DNA from: an uncultured Caulobacterales bacterium
GTDB taxonomy: Bacteria; Pseudomonadota; Alphaproteobacteria; Caulobacterales; Maricaulaceae
Assembly: GCA_938007945.1 (NCBI GenBank)
Contig: CALLME010000181.1
Coordinates: 1-11,219, forward strand
Length of the DNA: 11,219 nt
Reading direction: 5' to 3'
A program made the translations under genes and the position numbers. The notes beneath the pieces were generated by a model. It saw only the letters and a list, made by a program, of their open reading frames with translations, searched no databases and was not told the DNA's origin. Of this stretch, positions 1 through 5,835 are shown piece by piece (position 1 is the stretch's first letter; each line of letters opens with the position of its first letter).

Positions 1-95
1 TCGCCTTTGTCGGTATAAAGATAAGCGCCCTCACCGCGCACAAACAGCTGCTCTGGCGGCTTATAGCAATCATACATATGTTCATTCGTTGACAT
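1..95 (-). CDS. Class-III (PLP) aminotransferase, probably acetylornithine aminotransferase; 5' end only
   Basis: Reading leftwards from an ATG at 95-93 gives 31 codons that stay open to the window edge. The peptide starts MSTNEHMYDCYKPPEQ and continues LFVRGEGAYLYTDKG. This matches the N-terminus of the ArgD branch of class-III PLP aminotransferases, where a short leader is followed by an aromatic/Arg-Gly-Glu-Gly-Ala-Tyr-Leu segment and a D-x-G turn. ArgD uses glutamate to aminate N-acetylglutamate semialdehyde in arginine synthesis, and often acts in lysine synthesis too. A Shine-Dalgarno AGGGGA lies 6 nt before the ATG, which supports the start. The gene follows the ABC permease on the same strand after 25 nt, so the two may share a transcript. 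The catalytic lysine and PLP site lie outside the window, so the substrate (acetylornithine or another omega-amino acid) is an inference from the N-terminus alone. Confidence 0.62.
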   Translation of the reverse strand, partial: MSTNEHMYDCYKPPEQLFVRGEGAYLYTDKG

Positions 96-120
96 AATTG
101 TCCCCTGTTTTATCTGGCGT

Positions 121-945
121 TTAAGCCTTTAGCCGCCAGCCAGATTTGAGCACCCGCAAGCAGACTAAGAATAATGTGATATTAATGACGGCCGTCAGAA
201 TGGCCCCGATTTGAATATTGCCATCCGCCGGGCCCATAAAACCGTAACGAAACCCGTCAATGAGGTAGAACATGGGATTCCACTGGATGATGGTCTGCCA
301 AATCTCTGGCAGGACATTAATGCTGTAAAATGTACCCGACAGGAAAGACAGTGGCAAGATGATGAATTGATTGACAACGGCGAGCTGATCAAATTTCTCT
401 GCCCAGATGCCTGAGAGCATTCCGACCATCCCCATCATAATCGCGGCGGATGCACCGAAATAAAGCACAGCCCACCAGTGCACAGGCCATGTCAGCCCAA
501 ACATGGACAACACAAACGCTGTAAAGATAGCGACCAATATACCGCGTGTCGCCGCCCCGCTGAGATAGCCAAGCGCGAGCTCAATATGGGAGAGCGGCGG
601 CATGAGCACATCTATAATAGAGCCCATCATTTTGCCGGTCATCAGAGAGCTTGAGCTATTGGCAGACGAATTGTTCAAAATCCCCAGCATAATGAGTCCC
701 GGAATGAGAAAGGCGATAAAGCCGTCTGCCCCACCTGCACGGTTTTCTGAAAACGCCAAAACAAAGACAGTCAAATAAAGTAGATTAGACACAACAGGCG
801 CGAGCAATGTCTGCGGCCCCACTCGCCAAAAGCGTTTCACCTCTTTTGTATAAAGCGTCCAAAGCCCAAGCCAGTTCATGCCCTTCCCCACGCGCGTTGT
901 CGGCGGGGTGGTCTCAAGAAATGGGGATGTTGAGCTGTCAGACAT
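121..945 (-). CDS. ABC-2 type transporter permease (YadH/NodJ-like)
   Basis: Inner-membrane permease of an ABC exporter, 274 aa from the chosen start, close to the roughly 255-270 aa usual for this family. A short cytoplasmic N-terminus (amphipathic WTLYTKEVKRFWR segment) precedes about six hydrophobic segments. The C-terminal half carries the typical ABC-2 pattern: LPLSFLSGTFYSINVLPEIW, then WNPMFYLIDGFRYGFMG, then a last membrane helix. The family moves polysaccharides, lipids or drugs when paired with a separate ATPase; no ATPase gene is in the window and the substrate cannot be read from the sequence. The start at MSDSSTS is preferred over an upstream in-frame ATG at 979-981, which would add an unlikely 12-residue leader; a third ATG at 877-879 is also possible. 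The ribosome site is weak (GAAG-rich). The gene diverges from gcrA and lies 25 nt before the aminotransferase. Confidence 0.88.
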   Translation of the reverse strand: MSDSSTSPFLETTPPTTRVGKGMNWLGLWTLYTKEVKRFWRVGPQTLLAPVVSNLLYLTVFVLAFSENRAGGADGFIAFLIPGLIMLGILNNSSANSSSSLMTGKMMGSIIDVLMPPLSHIELALGYLSGAATRGILVAIFTAFVLSMFGLTWPVHWWAVLYFGASAAIMMGMVGMLSGIWAEKFDQLAVVNQFIILPLSFLSGTFYSINVLPEIWQTIIQWNPMFYLIDGFRYGFMGPADGNIQIGAILTAVINITLFLVCLRVLKSGWRLKA

Positions 946-1093
946 AAAGTTCGTTTCTTCGTTACAGCTCACCGGTAACATGCGTTATTTGCAACGCCAA
1001 GCCAGAGATTGGCAGATTTTAGGTAAAATATTGCGCCCACCGCACCTCTTGCCGACAAACCGCTGAAAAGGGCCTTAAATTCACAGCTTTTAC

Positions 1094-1098
1094 GAGTC
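1094..1098. promoter_or_regulatory. GANTC (CcrM-type methylation) site in the gcrA promoter region
   Basis: The sequence GAGTC lies 15 nt before the DnaA box. GANTC is methylated by CcrM in many alphaproteobacteria, and GcrA itself acts at methylated GANTC promoters. A site here is compatible with methylation-sensitive or autoregulatory control. Other GANTC sites occur in the window (for example 5901-5905, 6087-6091, 6210-6214), so function is only suggested. Confidence 0.45.
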
Positions 1099-1112
1099 TA
1101 TATCTAGTTTAT

Positions 1113-1121
1113 TGTGGATAA
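1113..1121 (-). promoter_or_regulatory. Consensus DnaA box upstream of gcrA
   Basis: The plus strand reads TGTGGATAA, the exact complement of the consensus DnaA box TTATCCACA. It lies 212 nt before the gcrA ATG. In Caulobacter DnaA activates gcrA transcription, so a functional site here would fit that circuit. Binding is inferred, not shown; one 9-mer match can occur by chance, but the location favours function. Confidence 0.68.
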
Positions 1122-1127
1122 GCGCTA

Positions 1128-1171
1128 ACTTTATCTTGTGCCTGTTAACCTTTTGTATACTTTATCTTGTG
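1128..1171 (+). repeat. Two direct copies of a 13-bp element upstream of gcrA
   Basis: ACTTTATCTTGTG occurs exactly twice, at 1128-1140 and 1159-1171, 31 bp apart start to start, close to three helical turns. The spacer contains TTAACC and the TATACT hexamer. A shortened relative, TTTATTGTG, overlaps the DnaA box at 1108-1116. Same-face direct repeats in a promoter usually mean a protein binding site; the binding protein is not known to me. Confidence 0.6.
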
Positions 1172-1332
1172 TGAGCGAGGCGGGGGCTGCTGTAAGCTAA
1201 CACTAGATGTAGTAGGCCATATTATTCGTAGTTGGCCGCATAAATAGGCGCAAAGTGTGCGGTCAACACCGAGCTTCGCGTCGTGAAAGAATATTATTTC
1301 GCGGGCCTATGGTCGGCTAAGAGGGGAAGAAC

Positions 1333-1863
1333 ATGGCATGGACAGAAGATCGGGTTGAAGTCCTGACGAAACTTTGGGCAGAAGGCTTAAGCGCTTCACA
1401 AATCGCCAAGCAACTTGGGGGCGTAACACGTAACGCCGTGATCGGGAAAGTGCACCGTCTTGGTCTTTCAGGCCGCGCGAAGCCGTCACGTCCCTCAACA
1501 CCGCGCACGGGGAAGCCGAGTGCGCCGCGAACACGTACCGTTGCGAAAGTGACCACAGCCCGCAAAGCGCCGCGCCCTATTCCAAAAGCGCCGCCCCCAC
1601 CGCCGATCGAGGCCAAGCCGCTTGAGAATGGTGAATACGCCACCATTCTGACAATCCGCGAGCATATGTGCAAATGGCCCATTGGTGACCCGTCCAAGGA
1701 TAACTTCCGCTTCTGTGGTCGAAAGACAGATCCCTCAACGCCCTACTGTGACGCGCATAGTGCGGTCGCTTATCAGCCAAGCCGTCGTCGCTATCCTGGT
1801 CAGAAAAGTCTTGAGGAACAAAAGCGCCGTCTCTTGTCTCAAAAACTTTCAGGTCAGAAATAA
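1333..1863 (+). CDS. gcrA: Cell-cycle transcriptional regulator GcrA
   Basis: GcrA is an alphaproteobacterial regulator that binds the sigma-70 RNA polymerase holoenzyme and activates promoters carrying methylated GANTC sites, driving replication, segregation and division genes. The protein is 176 aa, close to the roughly 173 aa of Caulobacter. Residues 1-47 form the DNA-binding helix-turn-helix: WTEDRVEVLTKLWAEGLSAS, then IAKQLGG and TRNAVIGKVHRLGLSGR. Residues 48-105 are a basic linker rich in Pro, Ala, Arg and Lys. Residues 106-155 are the conserved sigma-interaction region, with CKWPIGDP, FRFCGRK, PYCDAH and VAYQPSRRR; C113, C128, C139 and H142 form a conserved Cys/His set. A strong ribosome site (GGGGAAG) sits 4 nt before the ATG, and the gene is followed by its own terminator, so it is probably monocistronic. 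Upstream DnaA and GANTC sites suggest cell-cycle control. Confidence 0.97.
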   Translation: MAWTEDRVEVLTKLWAEGLSASQIAKQLGGVTRNAVIGKVHRLGLSGRAKPSRPSTPRTGKPSAPRTRTVAKVTTARKAPRPIPKAPPPPPIEAKPLENGEYATILTIREHMCKWPIGDPSKDNFRFCGRKTDPSTPYCDAHSAVAYQPSRRRYPGQKSLEEQKRRLLSQKLSGQK

Positions 1864-1934
1864 CACACGGCTTTGTCTTTATATAAGGTGCGTTGGCGAA
1901 AATATTTCGAGCCACGCACCACCTCACCACACCT

Positions 1935-1970
1935 CCCTGCTCTGTCCCACATCCCAGAGCAGGGTTTTTT
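1935..1970 (+). terminator. Rho-independent terminator of gcrA
   Basis: A perfect 10-bp stem (CCCTGCTCTG at 1935-1944, CAGAGCAGGG at 1955-1964) with a 10-nt loop is followed by six T residues (1965-1970). It lies 71 nt after the gcrA stop and 36 nt before the MATE start, so the MATE gene should have its own promoter between about 1971 and 2006 or rely on readthrough. Confidence 0.93.
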
Positions 1971-2006
1971 CTTGCCTAATTAAGATTTCTCGACGATAGC
2001 CCCGCT

Positions 2007-3455
2007 ATGTCCGACACAGGCCTCATAAGCGCAGACAAAAAAGTCATGCCCGCCAACTGGCCCGGAGAGCTAAAAGCGATTTTAGCGCTCGGCTTGCCTA
2101 TGGCGGCAACACAGATCGTGCAGTTCTTTGTCTATACCATTGATGTCATTATGATTGGTCGCGTGAGCGCCGACGCGCTTGCAGCAAGCTCGCTAGGGCT
2201 TGTCGTGATGTTTCTGATTTGGATGATTGGGTCTGGCCCCGTCGCGGCAGTGACCCCACTCATTTCCCAATCGCTTGGCGCGAATCAACATGACTATGAT
2301 GATGTGCGCTATTCCGTGCGAATGTCGCTCTGGGTTGTCGCGCTCATGACGCCTGTCATTATATTAGGTGTTATGTTCACAGAACCTGTGCTTGTCTTCT
2401 TTGGACAAGACCCGGTCATGTCAAAGATGGCGGGTGAATATGTCTTAATGCTCAGCTTTGGTATGCCCTTTGCGCTAGGCGTTATGTGCCTGCGTAATTT
2501 CCTGGCAGCGCTGAATAAGACTACGATACCTCTGCTGCTTGTGATTATCTCAACAGCGCTAAACGCCTTTTTCAATTATCTCTTTATTTTCGGAAACTGG
2601 GGCTTCCCGCGCTTAGAACTCATCGGGGCAGGCATTGCCTCCTCACTAGTGTACTTTATCAGCTTTCTGCTTTTTTTTGCCTATGTGCGTCTTGATAGTG
2701 AAGCTCACCGCTTCCGTATTTTCAACGACTTTTTCACACCGAAATGGGACCGCTTCAAAGAGGTCATCATCCTCGGCTGGCCGATTAGTGTGTCGACCGT
2801 TTTTGAGGGTATGTTATTTAATGCCTGCGTGCTTTTGATGGGCGTTATCGGGAAGTTTGAGATTGCAGCCTATCAAATTGCGATGAATGTCGCCGCTCTC
2901 GCCTTCATGCTGCCTTGGGGGATGTCTATGGCGGGCGCTGTACGTGTAGGATTGGCGGCAGGGGCGCGCAACCATCCTGCTGTGAAGCGGGTATGCCTGA
3001 TTACCATAGGGCTTTGCGTCGCGACCATGGCGAGCGTCGCTGTCTTTGTGACGGCCGTTCCAGAGTTTATCACCGGGCTCTACGTCAAAGACACGCCTGA
3101 GAATATAGATGTCAGCCGCCTGACGATATTATTCCTGCCGCTCGCCGCGGCCTTCATGCTCTCAGACGCTGTGCAAGTGGCGTCCAACCAACTCCTGCGC
3201 GCGCTTAAAGATGTAAAAGCCCCCATGTATATGACGGGATTTTGTTATTGGATCGTCGGCTTTCCGCTTGCGTGGTATTTAGGACTTAAGACACCTGTCG
3301 GCCCTAACGGTATTTGGTACGGTCTGCTCGCTAGCCTGACGGTCGCGTCAGTGCTACTCGGCGGACGACTTTACTGGCTTGTCTGGCGCACGCAGCGTTA
3401 TAAATTGCTTGTCAAAGAGGTTAAACTCGAAGGTGAATTAACGGGCACGAATTAG
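2007..3455 (+). CDS. MATE family multidrug/toxin efflux transporter (NorM-like)
   Basis: Inner-membrane antiporter of 482 aa, the usual size for the family, with about twelve hydrophobic segments in two similar halves. The N-terminal half opens with LALGLPMAATQIVQFFVYTIDVIMIGR and the second half with ILGWPISVSTVFEGMLF, the repeated MATE signature. Acidic residues D46 (first helix) and E267 (seventh helix) sit where NorM proteins carry ion-coupling residues. MATE exporters use a sodium or proton gradient to expel cationic drugs and toxins; substrate and coupling ion cannot be told here. No Shine-Dalgarno is visible before the ATG, which lies 36 nt after the gcrA terminator T-tract, so a short leader or leaderless mRNA is possible; an in-frame ATG at 2046 is an alternative start. 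The stop codon overlaps that of the convergent GH5 gene. Confidence 0.93.
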   Translation: MSDTGLISADKKVMPANWPGELKAILALGLPMAATQIVQFFVYTIDVIMIGRVSADALAASSLGLVVMFLIWMIGSGPVAAVTPLISQSLGANQHDYDDVRYSVRMSLWVVALMTPVIILGVMFTEPVLVFFGQDPVMSKMAGEYVLMLSFGMPFALGVMCLRNFLAALNKTTIPLLLVIISTALNAFFNYLFIFGNWGFPRLELIGAGIASSLVYFISFLLFFAYVRLDSEAHRFRIFNDFFTPKWDRFKEVIILGWPISVSTVFEGMLFNACVLLMGVIGKFEIAAYQIAMNVAALAFMLPWGMSMAGAVRVGLAAGARNHPAVKRVCLITIGLCVATMASVAVFVTAVPEFITGLYVKDTPENIDVSRLTILFLPLAAAFMLSDAVQVASNQLLRALKDVKAPMYMTGFCYWIVGFPLAWYLGLKTPVGPNGIWYGLLASLTVASVLLGGRLYWLVWRTQRYKLLVKEVKLEGELTGTN

Positions 3456-4552
3456 CGCCCCACTAAGGCGTCTAATATCTCAGGCTTCCAGCGCTCTGTA
3501 GACATGTCATAGCTATTAAAGGCAGCAGAGTAATCCCAGACACACCATGAAAGACCCGCTTGCTCCATCGCTTTACGCCGGGCTTTAATCCAAGCGGCGC
3601 GTTGATTATCTGGAACGGAATTAATGACACCAAACTCTCCGACGAAGACAGGTAATCCCGTCCGGTCCTTGAAAGATCGCGCACGATTCACAATCTCGTT
3701 CAGTTCTGCTCTATCCTTGCGAGAGCCCCATTTTGTACCCATAGGTGGGGGATTATCTTCCCAGCTTGCGCCTTGATGTGTAAATTCATGCGGGCCGTAA
3801 TCATGGTAAGTCGCGACGAGGTAAGGATCGCGCGGGAAACGGACTTGCTCAAGCGTATCAAGGGAGTTCCAGCGGTTACCCCCCATCATAACAGCGCGCG
3901 TCGGATTGCTACGACGAATAATTTGTAAGGCTTGCGCATATAACGCGTTAAGCTCGCCCATATCAGCCTCAGTCGGCTCGTTTAAGAGTTCGAAATAAAC
4001 GGTGGACGGCGCGGCGGCAAAGGCACGCGCAATCTGATCCCATATCGCCAGAAATTTGTCCGCGTCCTTAGGACTGACAGCTGCCATAAGGTCACGATAA
4101 TGATGCACGTCAAGCACGACCCCTAGCCCCGCATTTTGCGCTTGGCCGACCACATCAATCACGCGCTGCATAAGGGCAGGATCGATTCTGTAAGGGGGTT
4201 GAGGCTGTATTTTTATATCCCAGCGCACAGGAATACGTACCGTGTCAAATCCTGCTTTTCTGATAGTGTGAAAATCTCGTTCGCGAATGGTATAGCCCCA
4301 ATCGCCTTCGTTCTCAGATTCCAGCGCATTGCCCATATTAATGCAGCGCTTGACGGGAAAATAATTACGCGCCGCAGCCGCAGCCGCCCCACCCATTTGC
4401 GCCACCTTCACCACAGGCTCAGAATTTTGCGCCGCAGGCTGGCTGACTTTTGCTATCGCCTCAGACATTTGCGCAGGCTCTGTTCGTGAGCATGACGACA
4501 CGCAGAAGGCCAGTCCCAATACGGCGGCAGAGGTAAGAAAAATACGTTTCAT
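3452..4552 (-). CDS. Glycoside hydrolase family 5 (cellulase-type) lipoprotein
   Basis: Secreted, lipid-anchored endoglycosidase of 366 aa. A signal peptide (KR, then a hydrophobic core) ends in the lipobox VSSC, predicting lipidation at C21 with Ser at +2, compatible with outer-membrane sorting. An Ala/Gly-rich linker reaches about residue 62, followed by a GH5 TIM barrel. Visible GH5 marks: RIPVRW (R106), DVHHY (H150-H151), the acid/base in ELLNEP (E192), TYHDYG (H250), the nucleophile in VFVGEFG (E306) and the late aromatic WCVWDY (W339). All catalytic residues are present, so activity is expected, probably on a beta-1,4-linked glucan or mannan; GH5 covers many substrates and the exact one is not deducible. 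The ribosome site before the ATG is poor. The 3' end overlaps the MATE stop codon by 4 bp. Confidence 0.92.
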   Translation of the reverse strand: MKRIFLTSAAVLGLAFCVSSCSRTEPAQMSEAIAKVSQPAAQNSEPVVKVAQMGGAAAAAARNYFPVKRCINMGNALESENEGDWGYTIRERDFHTIRKAGFDTVRIPVRWDIKIQPQPPYRIDPALMQRVIDVVGQAQNAGLGVVLDVHHYRDLMAAVSPKDADKFLAIWDQIARAFAAAPSTVYFELLNEPTEADMGELNALYAQALQIIRRSNPTRAVMMGGNRWNSLDTLEQVRFPRDPYLVATYHDYGPHEFTHQGASWEDNPPPMGTKWGSRKDRAELNEIVNRARSFKDRTGLPVFVGEFGVINSVPDNQRAAWIKARRKAMEQAGLSWCVWDYSAAFNSYDMSTERWKPEILDALVGR

Positions 4553-4634
4553 AATTTATCGTAGCTCATAATTTCCAAAGAAGACTTAACACTCGCCTGA
4601 CAAGTGTGTTCTAAACTGCGTTTTCATCCCTTTT

Positions 4635-4661
4635 AAAAGAATACCTCAATCATAGAGTATT
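4635..4661 (-). terminator. Possible weak terminator at the 3' end of alkB
   Basis: On the minus strand AATACTC (4661-4655) pairs with GAGGTATT (4647-4640), allowing one bulged G, with a 7-nt loop, followed by CTTTT (4639-4635). The alkB stop codon lies in the loop. The stem is short and A-T rich, so termination would be inefficient and the downstream GH5 gene could receive readthrough. Confidence 0.38.
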
Positions 4662-5276
4662 TACGCGCCGCATGGTCAGGTTTATTCGCCCGCCTTTCGG
4701 CACGAGCGCGCTTTCCCCAAAAAAAACTTTCGACACGCCATGATGACAGAGCCGTGCCTCACCTGCGAGCACAACAACATCTCCTGAAAAGAGCTTTATA
4801 CCTTGTGTCGGGCCGCCGCGCGTGGGGCCGCCAATACGGAACATGGCAGGGTCACCAAGACTGACTGATACGACGGGCGCACGCACGTCAAGCTCATCAT
4901 TATCAATATGCATCCCCATTTTCGCGCCCTGCCTATACCAATTAATGAGGCAGGCTTCGGGACGTGCGGGAAAACCGCTAACATCATCCCAAAGCTGTCC
5001 AAGCAAATCAGGAAGAGTAGGCCACCGCGTCCCAGTTTTCGGATGCGCGTCTTCATAGCGGTAGCCACGCTCTTTATCTGTGACCCAGCCGAGGGGCCCA
5101 AAGTTACTCATGACAACAGAAAGGGGCGCTCCAGTCCGCGGCATTGTCGGTTGATAAAACGGCGCCTGCGCCACGCCCGCTTTCACAGCGTCGATTAAGG
5201 TCGCTTGCTCGTCTGGTGAAAAATAGAGAGGGTAATGCGCAAAGCCGTCTGGAAATTTTTGTACGGCGCATGTCAT
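4650..5276 (-). CDS. alkB: AlkB-type Fe(II)/2-oxoglutarate-dependent DNA/RNA demethylase
   Basis: AlkB repairs 1-methyladenine and 3-methylcytosine in DNA and RNA by oxidative demethylation, consuming 2-oxoglutarate and O2 and releasing formaldehyde. The 208-aa length is close to E. coli AlkB (216 aa). The iron ligands are visible: HxD at H123-D125 in MGMHIDNDE, and the distal His at H179 in RLCHHGV. R197 and R203 in GRINLTMRR match the 2-oxoglutarate-binding RxNxTxR motif. The nucleotide-recognition part includes MPRTGAPLSVVMSNFG and the conserved WP-P segment near residue 85. No Shine-Dalgarno precedes the ATG; two 19-bp tandem repeats lie just before it. No ada or alkA gene is adjacent, so an Ada-type adaptive response unit is not indicated here. 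The gene lies downstream of the DUF2853 terminator and probably has its own promoter. Confidence 0.95.
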   Translation of the reverse strand: MTCAVQKFPDGFAHYPLYFSPDEQATLIDAVKAGVAQAPFYQPTMPRTGAPLSVVMSNFGPLGWVTDKERGYRYEDAHPKTGTRWPTLPDLLGQLWDDVSGFPARPEACLINWYRQGAKMGMHIDNDELDVRAPVVSVSLGDPAMFRIGGPTRGGPTQGIKLFSGDVVVLAGEARLCHHGVSKVFFGESALVPKGGRINLTMRRVNTL

Positions 5277-5278
5277 CG

Positions 5279-5316
5279 TAAATTGACTGTATCAAAGTAA
5301 ATTGGTTGTATCAAAA
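5279..5316 (-). repeat. Tandem 19-bp repeat directly upstream of alkB
   Basis: On the plus strand TAAATTGACTGTATCAAAG (5279-5297) is followed without a gap by TAAATTGGTTGTATCAAAA (5298-5316), identical at 16 of 19 positions. The pair ends 2 bp before the alkB start codon. In the alkB direction the repeats give TTGATA (5314-5309), 17 bp, then TACAGT (5291-5286), a plausible promoter that would start transcription within a few bases of the ATG. The repeat may therefore be promoter, operator or both; this is inference. Confidence 0.6.
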
Positions 5317-5337
5317 CGAATTTCAAAAACCAGATAT

Positions 5338-5380
5338 AAAAATGGCGCAGCTAAAATCTTGGAGGATGCAAAGCTGCGCC
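5338..5380 (-). terminator. Rho-independent terminator of the DUF2853 gene
   Basis: A perfect 9-bp inverted repeat (GGCGCAGCT at 5344-5352, AGCTGCGCC at 5372-5380) encloses a 19-nt loop. On the minus strand the stem is followed by A then TTTTT (5342-5338). It lies 48 nt after the DUF2853 stop and separates that gene from alkB. The loop is longer than usual, which lowers confidence a little. Confidence 0.78.
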
Positions 5381-5427
5381 TGTAATTCTGCGGCAAGTTT
5401 TGCCACAAAGACTACGATGTGAGATGT

Positions 5428-5772
5428 CTATTTATTATAGACAGACTCTTTATTGAAATGCTTGGCGAGTAGATAATAAACAACAGCGCGGTATTTCGCT
5501 TTTGTCGAACGGCCATATTGATCCATTACGGCATTAATAGCGCTATCAAGCTCTGGACTGTCTTTGAGACCCAGTTTTTTGATCAGGAAATTATTCTTGA
5601 CTGTTTCCAGCTCAGACTTATCGGACGCAGATACAGTAGACGCGTCGCGGTTATAAATAGATGGGCCGCAGCCTATTGTTACCTTGCGCAGAAAATCCAT
5701 ATCCGCACTGACACCGCATTTTTCTTTAAGATCAGCTGCATATTTTGTGATAAGCTCGTCACGTTTACTCAT
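5428..5772 (-). CDS. DUF2853 family protein, function unknown
   Basis: Small soluble protein of 114 aa with no signal peptide or membrane segment. I recognise it as the DUF2853 family by its opening MSKRDELITKYAADLKEKCG, the central IGCGPSIYNRDASTVSASDK, NNFLIKKLGL, and the ending KYRAVVYYLLAKHFNKESVY. The family is common in alphaproteobacteria and has no established function that I know of. It looks mostly helical, with charged N-terminal and C-terminal helices and a glycine-containing middle. A good ribosome site (AGGGGA, 6-7 nt from the ATG) supports the start. A 7-bp hairpin (TGTCTAT at 5425-5431, ATAGACA at 5437-5443) covers the stop codon, and a terminator follows, so the gene is probably transcribed alone. 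Nothing in the sequence ties it to AlkB apart from position. Confidence 0.9.
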   Translation of the reverse strand: MSKRDELITKYAADLKEKCGVSADMDFLRKVTIGCGPSIYNRDASTVSASDKSELETVKNNFLIKKLGLKDSPELDSAINAVMDQYGRSTKAKYRAVVYYLLAKHFNKESVYNK

Positions 5773-5786
5773 GGTCGTCCCCTTAA

Positions 5787-5815
5787 TTGTGAGTTTAGTT
5801 TACATAATGTATAGG
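5787..5815 (+). promoter_or_regulatory. Sigma-70-like promoter for a putative small RNA
   Basis: TTGTGA (5787-5792) and TATAGG (5810-5815) are separated by 17 bp and point rightwards, away from the DUF2853 gene. Transcription would begin near 5822 and run into a region with no protein gene that ends in a strong terminator (5978-6017). The hexamers are moderate matches, so this is a candidate only. Confidence 0.42.
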
Positions 5816-5835
5816 GGTGTTCATCAGAGCACCCC
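5814..5835. repeat. Inverted repeat upstream of DUF2853
   Basis: GGGGTGTTC (5814-5822) and GAGCACCCC (5827-5835) form a 9-bp hairpin with one G-T pair and the loop ATCA. It overlaps the -10 and start region of the rightward promoter and lies about 40-60 bp before the DUF2853 ATG. It may be an operator between the divergent units, or a 5' leader hairpin of the DUF2853 transcript. Confidence 0.5.

Larger units (their letters stand above)
946..1332. promoter_or_regulatory. Divergent intergenic regulatory region between the permease and gcrA
   Basis: Non-coding stretch of 387 bp feeding two divergent genes. Visible elements are a GANTC site (1094-1098), a perfect DnaA box (1113-1121), a 13-bp direct repeat (1128-1140 and 1159-1171), a TTAACC half-site-like motif (1145-1150) between the repeats, and a TATACT hexamer (1156-1161). 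A 7-bp hairpin with one G-T pair sits in the expected gcrA leader (arms 1282-1288 and 1297-1303). An ATTTT-aggt-AAAAT inverted repeat (1016-1029) lies nearer the permease. No sigma-70 promoter with good spacing was found for either gene, so transcription starts are not assigned. gcrA has a good ribosome site, GGGGAAG, just before its ATG. Confidence 0.7.

Noticed and set aside
1145..1159. CtrA binding site upstream of gcrA
   Set aside because: TTAACC is a half-site at best; the second half at the proper 7-bp spacing is TATA rather than TTAA.
1577..1930. Minus-strand open frame across the end of gcrA
   Set aside because: It overlaps the conserved GcrA coding region and has no family-like content or ribosome site.
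5367..5423. Plus-strand mini-ORF preceded by GGAGG inside the DUF2853 terminator
   Set aside because: The GGAGG abuts the ATG with no spacing, the frame is only 18 codons, and the sequence is explained by the minus-strand terminator.
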